The position numbers were made by a program, and so were the translations under genes. This document shows positions 10,831 through 21,240 of a stretch of 64,000 nt of DNA, piece by piece (the first letter of the stretch is position 1; the number at the start of each line of letters is the position of its first letter). A model generated the notes under the pieces. That model was not told where the DNA came from, did not search any database, and worked only from the letters and a program-made list of their open reading frames with translations. This DNA comes from Linanthus parryae (lineage: Eukaryota; Streptophyta; Magnoliopsida; Ericales; Polemoniaceae), in NCBI GenBank assembly GCA_023055425.1, contig JALGPY010000008.1, positions 10,674,501-10,738,500 on the forward strand. Direction: 5' to 3'.

Positions 10831-11844
10831 CTTCTCTCATCATCTCCCCCATAAGTGGGATATATGTAACTGGAGCAAGTTACAAACTACTGAATCGGCA
10901 GCTATAGAGGAAAAAATTGGTTTTGTTTTGTTCTGTTCTGGCCTTATGCTGAGGTTGATAGCTTGTTTAGTTGCTCATGGGGTGGCAGTGGCACTGCTGA
11001 TGGAGATTTTTTTTTATGGTATTCTGTGTATTGGTGCTGCAAATTCGTGCGACTAGATTGAATGAGAATGGTGAAGCTCGGGTAGTACTGGTTAGTAGTA
11101 CATCAAGCAGTTCTACAGGAGGTAGGAAAGGCGACAAATAGGCAATGTAGAGAATTGAGAAAGAAATAGAGGGTATTGTAGTCTTTGATTTGAGGATTAA
11201 TAGTTGGATATTGCATAAGATTAAAAAAAACTTAGGCATGTTAAATGTAACTGTAAAATTACATGCTGGCAAGGTGAATATGCTTCAAACCATAGGCAAT
11301 GTTTATGTCCATATTTGTCCTAAGACCTCTTAAAGTTTAAAATGAAGCCACAAGAGATTTAATACTGTTAGTTTTCCTAAAAGACTCCTGTTAGATGTGC
11401 CAAGAATCGAGTCGGGTGTGGGCGTGTCGCAAAGGGAACTTCAGTAATTGACATTGGTGATTACTTAGAAAATCACTATGTAACCTGTCTCCACTGTAAC
11501 TAAATGAAAAATATCTTCTTTACAAAGAATTAAAAGTCTGGGAAACTTCATGTTGCATTCTCCCGGACATCTTTGACTTTTTGACCCTTTTAACTCTTTC
11601 AAGTGGATAGTAGAAGAGATCTTGTATTTGATTTTGTAGTAAAAAGGAAATGTTTCATCAATTTTATCTCAGGTTTTTTTCATTGGTTTTTTCCGTCATT
11701 CTTGTCTAGATCTGTGTCACCCTTGTTGAAATTTGCAATTGGATTCTAAGTAACATGGGCTCTGTTTTTGCGTCCTTATCAGCTTGATTTCTTTAGAGAT
11801 TAAAGCATTTTGGTTTTCTTTTTCTGGAATAGGTTTTCTTAAAG
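10831..11844. other. Intergenic stretch and 5' flank of the F-box gene
   Basis: About 1 kb without a supported gene. A possible 3' splice site (GGAATAG followed by GTTTTC) lies just before the F-box start codon, so a 5'UTR intron is possible. Otherwise AT-rich, nothing recognised. Confidence 0.4.
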
Positions 11845-12987
11845 ATGGCTGGCAAAATACACTATTGTGGCACATCTATTCAAAAGAGAGTATGTCTCTC
11901 ACCCGACTGGTGTAACATTGACATTGATGTCTTTGCATGCATCCAGAATAAAATGCCTTTTGCTGATAGGTTGCTTTGCAGAGCCGTTTCCAAAACGTGG
12001 CGCTCTATAACTGAGACTATTCTTACATCCTCATCGAAATACCATGTGCTAATGCTTTGGAAACAATACTTCCTCGATAACCTTTTTGGTCAGAAGGATT
12101 ATTTTGAACCTAGTAGCGGGCGTTGCTTATTGAATCTTTCTGGAAAGGAATTGTTCAAACTCACCGACAGATCAAGTGATCTACTTAGTAAACTGAGATT
12201 ATGTGTTGGAGTATCACATGGATGGATACTACTTATGGACAAATGTCGGTTTACCTTGAGTATGTTCAATCCATCGTTTGGAATAGGTATTAGTATCCCA
12301 TTCAGACATTGCCTCCTTCGGTATGAAATTACAAAAGCTGTTTTGACGGCTGACCCAATTACAGGTGACAGCAACTACTGCATTATGGCTATCTGGGGTG
12401 ACAATGGTAGAAATAGAATCGCTTTTGCCAAGTGTGGAGAACTAAAATTTTGTGACATCATGGGACAAGTTAATACTAGGGATCCTAGGTACCAAGATAT
12501 AGTATGCTATAGACAGTGTGTATATGCTACAAATACTAGTGGAATTGTTCAAGCTTGGGATTGTAACAGGTTCACGACAATTAGATGCCGTTGCTGTCAC
12601 ACAGTCCGTATATATTCTCCTACAAAAGTGTTGGATTTTCAGCCTTCATTTAACCAAGGGAAGGAGTTGCAGCCGGGTTGTAAGTTACATCTGGTGGAAT
12701 CAGAAGGTAATCTGTTGCTTGTTTCTAGAATGAGGTCTGGCACTGCTGCTTCATTTCAAGTTTACAAGATGGATTTCGATGAGAAGAAATGGGTGGACGT
12801 GGATTCATTAGGCGGCAGAGTGTTGATCTTGCTTGTTAATCAATCTCTTTCATTACCAGCCGGAGTTTTCTCACAGTTCAAGAAGAATTCAATCTATTTT
12901 GAAGATGGGGATGGTCGTGAACCCAGTGGCTCGGGATTTTTAGTTTTCGATTTGGGCATTGGTTATGCGGAGCAGGTCTTTCTATGA
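11845..12987 (+). CDS. F-box protein with DUF295-type C-terminal domain
   Basis: Single-exon gene, 380 residues, start in a good plant context (AAAGATGGCT). Residues ~18-60 form an F-box (LSPDWCNIDIDVFACIQNKM, then RLLCRAVSKTWRSI), which in this family binds SKP1 in an SCF ubiquitin ligase. Residues ~90-370 match the DUF295/F-box-associated pattern: VGVSHGWILLMD, MFNPSFGIGISIPF, a central YQDIVCYRQCVYATNTSG, KLHLVESEGNLLLVSRM and FQVYKMDFDEKKWVDVDSLGGRVLIL, ending with the GSGFLVFDLG strand. The target is unknown; this plant family is large and fast-evolving. The frame is intact, so it is probably functional, though many relatives are pseudogenes. Confidence 0.85.
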   Translation: MAGKIHYCGTSIQKRVCLSPDWCNIDIDVFACIQNKMPFADRLLCRAVSKTWRSITETILTSSSKYHVLMLWKQYFLDNLFGQKDYFEPSSGRCLLNLSGKELFKLTDRSSDLLSKLRLCVGVSHGWILLMDKCRFTLSMFNPSFGIGISIPFRHCLLRYEITKAVLTADPITGDSNYCIMAIWGDNGRNRIAFAKCGELKFCDIMGQVNTRDPRYQDIVCYRQCVYATNTSGIVQAWDCNRFTTIRCRCCHTVRIYSPTKVLDFQPSFNQGKELQPGCKLHLVESEGNLLLVSRMRSGTAASFQVYKMDFDEKKWVDVDSLGGRVLILLVNQSLSLPAGVFSQFKKNSIYFEDGDGREPSGSGFLVFDLGIGYAEQVFL

Positions 12988-13155
12988 CAGAATACTTTGT
13001 ACTGTTTATTATTTATCCATTTTGATGATGTTTAAGAGACTCAAAATGACCTCTCAGATGCAATTATTTTCCAATCCTTAAGAACTTTGGGTGGTTTGGT
13101 GAATTGGTAGAAATCTCCACTGAAATTATCATACTGTTTCGCCACCACTAATCAG

Positions 13156-13417
13156 TACCATTCCGTCCCAGCTCTTTCTACCCAAATTGATTTTTTGACT
13201 CGTATCTGGGTCACTTTGACCGGGTGATTTGGATAGCAAAATAATACGATTTTTTGATAATTTTTTTGCCGTATTATAGAGAAATTTTTACTCTAGAACA
13301 CCATGAAAAATTTATCAAAAAATTGCATCGGTTTGCTATTCAAATCAACGGGTCAAAGTGACCAAGTGAATAGTGGCAAAAGTCAGTTTGGATAGAAAGA
13401 GCTAGGACTGAGTGGTA
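13156..13417. mobile_element. Foldback MITE, copy 1 (Stowaway-like)
   Basis: 262 bp bounded by TACCATTCCGTCCCAGCTC and its near inverted complement ending GAGTGGTA. The whole element folds on itself: the inner arms carry CACTTTGACCGGGTGATTTG and the inverted CAACGGGTCAAAGTGAC. TA ends and CCGTCCC termini fit Stowaway/Tc1-mariner MITEs. Four more copies are in the window. Confidence 0.8.
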
Positions 13418-13584
13418 AGCAAGGAGCTATGATATATTTATTTCAGCATATACCAAACAACTTTTAGATTATAATTCCAGTCATGTTATTTACTCCAAAT
13501 TATTTATTCAAAATTGCATCGACTGTACCCATACTTGGATTTTTGTGATTATTTAGGCTAAATTGCATCGGCGATAAGCTAGAG

Positions 13585-13735
13585 GCGTGAAACGGGCGGG
13601 TTGGGCCCATTTATAGACGGGCTCGAGCATAAATGGGCTCAACCCGTCCAACCCGTTTAATGTACATTAGTTAAATGGGCGGGTTATATTGGATCAATAC
13701 AAATCCGAACCCGCCCGTTAGCCCCTTTAGCACTA
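13585..13735. repeat. GC-rich hAT-type terminal fragment
   Basis: A short island of GGGCGGGTTGGGCCC and AACCCGCCCG motifs in both orientations in otherwise AT-rich DNA. This composition marks subterminal regions of plant hAT elements; one such element at 51318-51552 has a confirmed 8-bp target duplication. No boundary could be set here. Confidence 0.4.
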
Positions 13736-13969
13736 ATTCTCAACCTAACAAAACTATTGCCCCTGCTGCCATTTCACCGTCACCACCCCCAATTGGGACA
13801 ATTTGACCAATGCCTTTCCTAAAAATGGCTATTTGTTTTGTAACCTTCCCCCAATTCAAATTGGAAATCTAACCTCCAATTTAAACAACCACTACTTATC
13901 AAGTAACTTGTTTGTTAGTTGATGTGTGGTCCCCCTAATCAATTAAAAAAAAAATCATGAATATGTTCT

Positions 13970-15500
13970 TTTTTTCGTCACTCTGGCATATTTATTCGTC
14001 AGTTTGCGGATAAATCGTCATAGTTGAAAGTGAAGTTTCAGCTGTTTAAGTGACGAAAAATTTGAAGTTTCAGCTGAAACTTCACTTGACTCCTCTGAGT
14101 GACGTTGTGAAGAAGTGAAGTTGTGAAGTTTCAACTGTAACTTCATTTTATTCGTCGAAACTTCAAATTGAACCAATTGACCCATTACTTGAAGTTTTGA
14201 CGAAAAAAATGAAGTTTCATATAATCTTCTGAAACTTCAATTTTGGTCGTCAAAATATCACTTTTTTCTTTAATTTACCATATTGTCCCTCCCCCATGCT
14301 ACGTAAATTTCACATCCCTCTCTCTCTAAAGCTTTTAATGTTTCAACCACACTCACCAAACAAAAGTACGGTTTCATCAATTCTAGCTACCTTAAATCTC
14401 CAACAACCAAACAACCTTATACTTGTCAAAGCCTCTTTCATTTTCGCAGGTGAATTCATCCTTGTTGTTTCCTCTCTCTAGAATTTTTTTTCTCTTTGTT
14501 TCCTCCATTGTTGGATTTTGTTTGAAGCTTGGTTCTTCAAGAAACAAAGGTAAAGATTCTGTAGATGTTTTGTTAACTGTTTTGGACCATTTTGCTCACA
14601 ATGATCCTCATTTTTGTCTAAAATTTGTTTGTATGACCATGTTGAAGTTCAGGTTGTTGTTGTTCATTGTCTTCCCAGATTTTATGAGATTTCATGAATA
14701 TGTTATTTTTTCGTCAGTAAGGCATATTGATTCGTCAGTTTGTGGATAAATCGTCATAGTTGAAAGTGAAGTTTCAGCTGTTTAGCAAAAACTTCACTTG
14801 ACTCATCTGAGTGAAGTTGTGAAGAATTGAAGCTGTGAAGTTTCAGCTGAAACTTCAATTTATTCGTCAAAACTTCAAATGGATTCTCAAAACTTCAATT
14901 GATACAGAACTTCAATCCATTCATGGATCAATTGAAGTTTGAGGAATGTATTTGACGTTTCAGCAGACTAACTTAAATTGCCCTATTATTTAAAGTTTTG
15001 ACGAAAAGAATTGAAGTTTCTAATGAACATCTGAAACTTCAGTTTTGGTCGTCAAAACTTCAAGTAATTGGTTAACTGAAGTTCGAGGAATCTATTTGAA
15101 GTTTTAGCAGCTTAACTTCAATTGACCCATCACCTTAAGTTTTGACGAAAAGAATTGAAGTTTCATATGAACATCTGAAACTTCAGTTTTGGTCGTCAAA
15201 CTTCAAGTAATGGTTCAATTGAAATCTATTTGAAGTTTCAGCAGTTTAACTTCAATTGACCCATTAGCTGAAGTTTTGACGAAAAAAATTGAAGTTTCAT
15301 ATAAACTTCTGAAACTTCAGTTTTCATCGGCAAAACTTCAAGTAACTGGTCAATTGAAGTTTTGACGAAAAAAACTTATAACTGACGAAAAAACCCTAAA
15401 CCCTAAACCCTAAACCCTACTATTGACGAATTAACGTGTCTTATTGACGAAATAGTCATGTAACTGACGAAAAAACATAAATTCTAACCCCTAAACCCTA
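13970..15500. repeat. Left TTCGTCA-rich repeat region
   Basis: Dozens of short units built from TTCGTCA, TGACGAA and GAAGTTTCAGCTGAAACTTC-like palindromes. A longer segment is duplicated: 13960-14170 and 14695-14900 both read from CATGAATATGTT through GATAAATCGTCATAGTTGA. A consensus splice donor AAAG|GTAAAG at 14549/14550 and an acceptor TTTTGCAG at 15590-15597 suggest that most of it is a 5' intron of the transposase gene. Confidence 0.8.
15391..15420 (+). repeat. Interstitial telomere-type repeat, (CCCTAAA)n
   Basis: Four tandem CCCTAAA units of the Arabidopsis telomere type, with further single units at 15485-15500. They sit between TGACGAA motifs upstream of the transposase start. Short arrays like this act as telo-box promoter elements in some plant genes; a role here is inference. 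Confidence 0.8.
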
Positions 15501-15599
15501 ATATTGACGAATAAAAGTGTAAACACTAAACATTATACACCAAACCAATATTTAGGGCTTTATAACATCTTTCTTATACTTGACCATCATTTTGCAGAA

Positions 15600-16013
15600 A
15601 TGGTGAAGAAATTACGAATTCTAGTTGTGTGGAATGGTTCCTGGTCGATGATTCAGGACAAGCACGTGTATTTGGGAGAACGAATGAAGACTGTGGGATT
15701 CGCTCTGTATAAAGGAACTCAACTAGAGACGTTGAAACAAGAAATTGCTGAAAGAATGGTGGATGACCATGACCGGAACAAGAAGACACTATTACATGTA
15801 CAGTACGATGACATGTTCCCGCCAACCCTGATTGATTGTGACATACATGTTAACGATCTGTTTGACATATTTGATTCTAAGACTACAGTAAAGATATTTG
15901 TAACTAGGGAAGAAATCGTGGGTGAGGGCGATAGACCAGACACTACAAGTGTTCTGGGAGAGAACCAAATTTGCCAAATAGAAGTGCCTGATGACAATGG
16001 GACAAATGTTTGA
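15600..16013 (+). CDS. MULE transposase N-terminal (PB1-like) domain, shortened
   Basis: 137 residues from the ATG that follows the splice acceptor TTTTGCAG; the frame is open further upstream. MVKKLRILVVWNGSWS, HVYLGERMKTVGFALYKGTQLETLKQEI and LLHVQYDDM...IDCDIHVNDLFDIF match the ubiquitin-like N-terminal domain of plant MULE transposases. The zinc-binding, DDE catalytic and SWIM parts are absent. After the stop, another plus frame (16015-16145, with HRWQYIVDRREATRVILK) may be a frameshifted remnant. It cannot transpose by itself; whether it makes a protein is unknown. Confidence 0.6.
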   Translation: MVKKLRILVVWNGSWSMIQDKHVYLGERMKTVGFALYKGTQLETLKQEIAERMVDDHDRNKKTLLHVQYDDMFPPTLIDCDIHVNDLFDIFDSKTTVKIFVTREEIVGEGDRPDTTSVLGENQICQIEVPDDNGTNV

Positions 16014-16154
16014 TCATCCCGATACGCTTATTTCCATTGTTAGAACAGCAGCAAGTGATCACCGTTGGCAGTACATTGTTGACAGGAGAGAAGCAACGCG
16101 GGTTATACTGAAGTGCTATGTAACGTTGTCTTCGTCGTTTCTGTAATATTTTAT

Positions 16155-16262
16155 TCAAGACAATTACATTAACAAAATGAAAGTCAAGACGATTACATTA
16201 ACAAAATGAAAGTCAATACGATTACATTAACAAAATGAAAATTAAAACGATTACATTAACAA
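16155..16262. repeat. Four ~34-bp tandem repeats at the gene convergence point
   Basis: Four units of the form ACGATTACATTAACAAAATG plus GAAAGTCA- or AAATTAAA-type linkers. The stop codon of the minus-strand Ulp1 gene falls inside the last unit. They occupy the short space between the 3' ends of the two convergent genes. Confidence 0.8.
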
Positions 16263-19200
16263 ATTCATAGGTTTCCATCTGTCCTTTCTTTCACCGGTAC
16301 GTGGGTCCACTACAGGCCAACAAAACCCTACCTGCCAGATTGCACATGCATAATCTGTCCTCTCTAGAATGCTTTCATCTTTGTCTTGATGAACTACGAA
16401 GTCTCTCATACAAGGCGAATTGATCCTGCACTCGATCATACGCAGCATGAACAGAGCCGACTCACTTGGGTATTTGCATATGTGCCTCGGCAACTTCCTT
16501 TGCAAGAGGTGGCGGATTTTCATCGGCCGATCCAACAAACTAGGGTGAACTCCGCATCCACCATTCTCCTTCAAAAGCATAGGGAACTCCTCACTAAGCC
16601 GTTTAAAGTCCCATTGCTTAATGCCTGAGTATTCCTTCGGATCGAAGACTTGAAGTATCATGTCGGTCACGTCTACGTACACTAGGATCCAGTGCGGCGA
16701 CCCTCCTTTCCTTGGAGCACGTGACTTCCAGGGCATGAACCATTGACGCGCTTGCTTTCCTTCTGAACCCCTCGGAGGCTTGTTTCCTAAGAAGTATTCA
16801 CTGGTTCTGAAGACAAGGCCTCGGAATCCTCCATTATAGTTGTTGAAAGCGTTGTACCAGTCTTCGTCGGTAATTACAATGTTAGTCTTTGCTTGCCGCA
16901 TTTTCTTTGAATAATTCCTCCTTATCACATATGTGCATTCATCAACGTGCGACCAATAAAATGGCTTCTTTGGCGTCTTCATGTAGTTGAAGAATGGTCG
17001 ATTCCGTCGAGAAACTCCACAACATATGAAAGGAAACTCCTCTTCTGGGTCGTTAAGCCATTCGGCGAACGCTTTTTTGAACTCGTCAGGTTGACTTCGT
17101 AGGGATGTAAACGAGGGAGTGGGAACATGAATACTCCATAGCGACTTCATGGGCAGGTATTTCGTAGAATATTTAGTTTTTTCCCAACAAATTCTGCCAC
17201 GCCTGCGCCTGATGTAGGTGGGATCCCTATCATCCAAGTGCAACCGATCATGGTCAAACACTTCAGGGTACATGCCGTTGTATATCGATTCAGGGGTCCA
17301 ACACTCTTCTCGATCCGTGTGTTCAGCAGCTTCAAAGAAGGGTATGTAAACGTCTGGCACTGCTGGTTTCATTCCCATGTCAAACTCATCGGCCACTGGT
17401 TCGAATGACGTCTCTACTTCTTCTCCGTAATTCGATTCATACCCGTCGAACTCTCTATCAACTGACTCTGAGTCCACCCCACCATATTCCTTGTTTCCCC
17501 CTTTCTCTTCTCCCCTTTCTCCTTGCTCTTTTTCTTCTTCTTCAACAAGATTGACAAGTTGGATCGAGGCTTCGGGTTGGATCGAGGCTTTTCCCTTTTC
17601 AGGTTGTATCAATGGTTCGACACGTTGGTTTGATGCTTCGAGTTCATTGGATCTATCAACAATTTGTATACCCTAAGAAAAAATCAAAAAAAGAAAAATC
17701 ACACTTTCATTAAATGAACACATAATTCCAAATCATCACATTACATAATTTCAAATAATAACATTACATAATTTCAGACCTGCTCAGCATCTTCCAATGG
17801 CTTGCCAGTAATTTGTTCCAGCAACTTTTGGCCAATCTTTGTAACCCTAATCTTCAAGGAGGATACTTTTCCAGTAATCGTTTCCGTGGAAGCATCAACT
17901 ATCTGCTTCAGGGTACCAAAGCCATTAGTCAGATGAGCCTGAACAGCATCAAAGTTGCCTTCTGTTTTGTCCATCCTATCCGACAAGCTTTTAACATCAG
18001 CGGCCAACGCATCGATCTTCTGATCTTGCCGGTCCAACTTCTTTGAAACAGTGTCATTGAGGGACTTCATGCCCTCATTCAGTTTCCTCATCTCATCAAT
18101 GACGGCAGCAAAGTCAACCGATGGAGATGCAGTAGCGGGAATTGCACGAGAGGGAGGGACAACTGGCTGTTCCTCTGTTGTCGGCTGATGAGATGGAGGA
18201 ATCTGATTTTCTGCAGTCATCTGAGTAGACGGAGGAGTATCATTTTGCAGTTCACTGATTACGGCAGCTTCAGAAGTACCAGTCTCGACCACCCTTTTCT
18301 GTCTCTTACTTGAGCCACCCGGAGCCTTGGCTGTTCCTCGACCCCTCTTCGGATATGGAGCTGAAATTACAGAAGCAGTTGGCATGTCTTTTTTTAAGAT
18401 CGCTCCGTTCGCGAACACCTCAGTCCATTCAGGGTGAAGCTTCACAGTTGGTTTAGCCATTTCGTACACAACATAGCTTTGCCAATACCATTCTTGCATT
18501 TTCGCATCAGAAGGAACAAGAATCGGACGAACTTCGCTAATCTTCCTCCACAAGCTCATGGTGAATCCGTAGTCGTTGTTGGCTTCCTTCCATTTCCAAC
18601 TAATGACACGTGGCCTTGCATCCCCGGGAATCTTCTCTCCATACACTGCAGCAAGCTCAGGAACTGCCTCGCACATCCAACCAATAAAGATATGGGGAAA
18701 AAGATTCATGCTATACTTCAATCTACCGTGTTTGTCCCTCGAAGCTTCCCAAGCCTCGTACTTTATCATTTTCATGAAGTCGTCCCAAAAAAATGATCCC
18801 CACGCAAAATTGTTCGCGTGATCAAGGTTCTCAAACAAGCCAAACAACGACATAGGAAATGCAGGCTTGTTTGCTTTGCTCCACATAAGTCGTGCGATCA
18901 GCGCCACAATCAACAACCTTGTATAGTCTAACAGTGTTGCCGGGTCCAGTTCAACGTCTTTATTCTCCTTATTCCAGGTGTCTAGTTGCATATCAATCTG
19001 CCGAACAGGAAAATTTTTTGCTTTCTTGTGATTCGTAAATATCCTGCATGCCCATTCAATTTTAGCTTCTTGATCTTCTACCTGTTTTTCCGTATACTTG
19101 CTAGAATCCATATTCAACCCCGATAATAAAACAAACTCCTGCATTCCGAACCGCGCAACCATCCCGTTAATATTGTACCAAACCTCATTGTGGTTTTCAT

Positions 19201-21120
19201 CACGATTGAGCTTCGAGTGCTGGAATATGTTCAAGATATTGCTCGGGAATGTCACTTCCGTGCAAGGGATGTCTAGTAGCCACTTCAGCTTTGGCAACTC
19301 TTGCTCAATTACCTTCCTCACATCCAGTCGCAACCTACTCAAAGTATGAGCATAATCTCTCAACGTAAATCGAGAGTTAGAATTTGCTCTGATTATCTCA
19401 CCGTGAAACAACGGACCGGGTACCCCACCAAGAGTCGACAACTTAATTATATGTTCCTGAAATACAATGAAACATTGTTATTACAAGTTAATAGTCTTAA
19501 ATGGGAGCGAATAATATCTTATGAATTTTCCCAGGTGTTTATTTCTTTGAACGTGTTGTTTTTTTCGTCACATGGTATTTTTTTCGTCATTTCGTCACAA
19601 TATGTGTTTATTTCGTCACAACTTTAGCTGAAGTTTTAGGACATCAAGTGAAGTTCTGAAAACTTTAACTTTTCATCAAACTTCATGTGATGAATAAAGT
19701 GAAGATTTGACGAAAAAAGTGATTTTTCGTCAAAACTTCACTGCTTTTCTCAACTGAATTTTTGACGAAAAAACTGACGTTCTGATGAGAACTTCAATTT
19801 TTTTCTCAGAACTTCAATTGAGGAAACAAGTGAAGTTTTGATGAAAAAGTGATTTTTTCGTCAAAACTTCACTGCTTTTCTCAACTGAAGTTTTGACGAA
19901 AAAATTGACGTTCTGATGAGAACTTCAATTTTTTTCTCAAAACTTCAATTGAGGAAACAAGTGAAGTTTTGATGAAAAAAGTGATTTTTTCGTCATAACT
20001 TCACTTGTTTCCTAAACTGAAGTTCTGACGAAAAAATTAACGTTCTGATTAGAACTTCAATTTTTTTCTCAGAACTTCAATTGAGGAAACAAGTGAAGTT
20101 TTGACGAAAAAGTGATTTTTTCGTCAAAACTTCACTACTTTTCTCAACTGAAGTTCTGACGAAAAAATTGACGTTCTGATGAGAACTTCAATTTTTTTCT
20201 CAGAACTTCAATTGAGGAAACAAGTGAAGTTTTGATGAAAAAAGTGATTTTTTCGTCATAACTTCACTTGTTTCCTAAACTGAAGTTCTGACGAAAAAAT
20301 TGACGTTCTGATGAGAACTTCAATTTTTTTCTCAGAACTTCAATTGAGGAAACAAGTGAAGTTTTGACGAAAAAGTGATTTTTTCGTCAAAACTTCACTG
20401 CTTTTCTCAACTGAAGTTCTGACGAAAAAATTGACGTTCTGATGAGAACTTCAATTTTTTCCTCAGAACTTCAATTGAGAAAAGCAGTAAGGTTTTGATG
20501 AAAAAAGTGATTTTTTTCGTCATAACTTCACTTGCATCCTAAATTGAAGTTCTGATGAGAACTTCAATTTTTTTTTCCTCAAAAATTCAATTGAGGAGGA
20601 AACAAGTGAAGTTTTGACGAAAAAAAAATAAATTTTTCGTCAAAAACGTCAATTGAACCGTCAATTCAATCAAGAGCATTTTCAGCTCAAGGGTCGGATA
20701 CCAATTCGTCACTTTCAATTTTTATTTCGTCACTTTCAATTTTTATTTCGTCACTTTGAGAATTGACGAACTAGGGTATCACACCCAAAACGTCAATTCC
20801 CAAATTGACGATTTCGGCAACTCTTACATTCAACAACATATAAACACAGATCAAACATGAACAAAATTGAGTCTTTCACCAACCTCTTGGGTAGCCGGAT
20901 TGATCGATGGTGGCGGAGTAGGGGTGGGAGCAGCGGAGACGGCGGCGGCAATAGCCTCCATGGCGGCAGCGGGGGTGGGATTGACTGTGTGGATATCATC
21001 CACGGCGGGGATGGGTGACGGAGCACCCGTGGAGGGGTTGCTGGTGATGGTGGCGGCGCTGGTGGAGGTGAGAGCGGCACTGGTGGAGGCGGCCATGGAA
21101 GAGGAAGAGGAAGAAGCCAT
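16251..21120 (-). CDS. DUF1985 - Ulp1-like peptidase (C48) gene of the MULE, three exons
   Basis: I infer exons 21120-20884, 19456-17780 and 17672-16251, all joined in phase 0 by GT-AG introns (donors GAG|GTTGG and CAG|GTCTG; acceptors TTTCAG|GAAC and TCTTAG|GGTA), giving about 1111 residues. Exon 1 encodes an Ala/Ser/Thr/Pro-rich leader (MASSSSSSMAAS). Exon 2 carries DUF1985 (EVWYNINGMVARFGMQEFVLLSGL) and then a basic stretch (KRGRGTAKAPGGSSKRQKR) and a coiled-coil-like tail. Exon 3 is acidic at first, then Ulp1-like: HWILVYVDVTDMILQVFDP supplies His and Asp near residues 964 and 980. In the segment aligned with the usual GDCG the residues read SESA, so the nucleophile appears to be Ser. Ulp1 enzymes remove SUMO; the role of these transposon copies is unknown. 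Confidence 0.75.
19560..20800. repeat. Right TTCGTCA array, ~130-bp tandem unit, inside intron 1 of the Ulp1 gene
   Basis: Roughly seven units of about 130 bp. Each contains GTGAAGTTTTGACGAAAAA and its inverted form TTTTTCGTCAAAACTTCAC, then AACTTCAATTTTTTTCTCAG and AACTTCAATTGAGGAAACAA. Each unit can therefore form a hairpin. Distal to it, at 20700-20780, TTCGTCACTTTCAATTTTTA is repeated. It lies wholly within the inferred intron 19457-20883. The same heptamer fills the left flank of the element. Confidence 0.85.
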
Positions 21121-21240
21121 GAGAGGAACAGTTGTGAGAGAGATGGGTTTTCTTTTTGAATTCCCGTGGGTTAGAGAGAGAGAAATAGTAGTTTTAATAG
21201 GTTGTTTTGTTTTGAAAATAACAAAAAATTAATTATTGTT

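Larger units (their letters stand above)
13950..21240. mobile_element. MuDR-like DNA transposon with two convergent genes and TTCGTCA arrays
   Basis: A plus-strand gene starting with a MULE-type N-terminal domain (15600-16013) and a minus-strand DUF1985-Ulp1 gene (16251-21120) run toward each other and end 237 bp apart. Both flanks carry dense TTCGTCA/TGACGAA repeats, at 13970-15500 and 19560-20800. Convergent genes reading inward from the ends is the MuDR plan, and DUF1985 plus Ulp1 is found in Kaonashi-type plant MULEs. The transposase catalytic domain is missing, so the copy is not autonomous. I could not find exact terminal inverted repeats or a target-site duplication, so the edges are approximate. 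Confidence 0.65.

Noticed and set aside
15391..15420. Chromosome end (telomere)
   Set aside because: Only four units, flanked on both sides by ordinary transposon sequence.
19560..20640. CRISPR-like or satellite array independent of a gene
   Set aside because: No unique spacers; it lies within an inferred intron between two phase-0 exons of the Ulp1 gene.
20867..21232. Plus-strand 121-codon frame
   Set aside because: It is the opposite strand of exon 1 of the Ulp1 gene, whose splice sites and phase support the minus strand.
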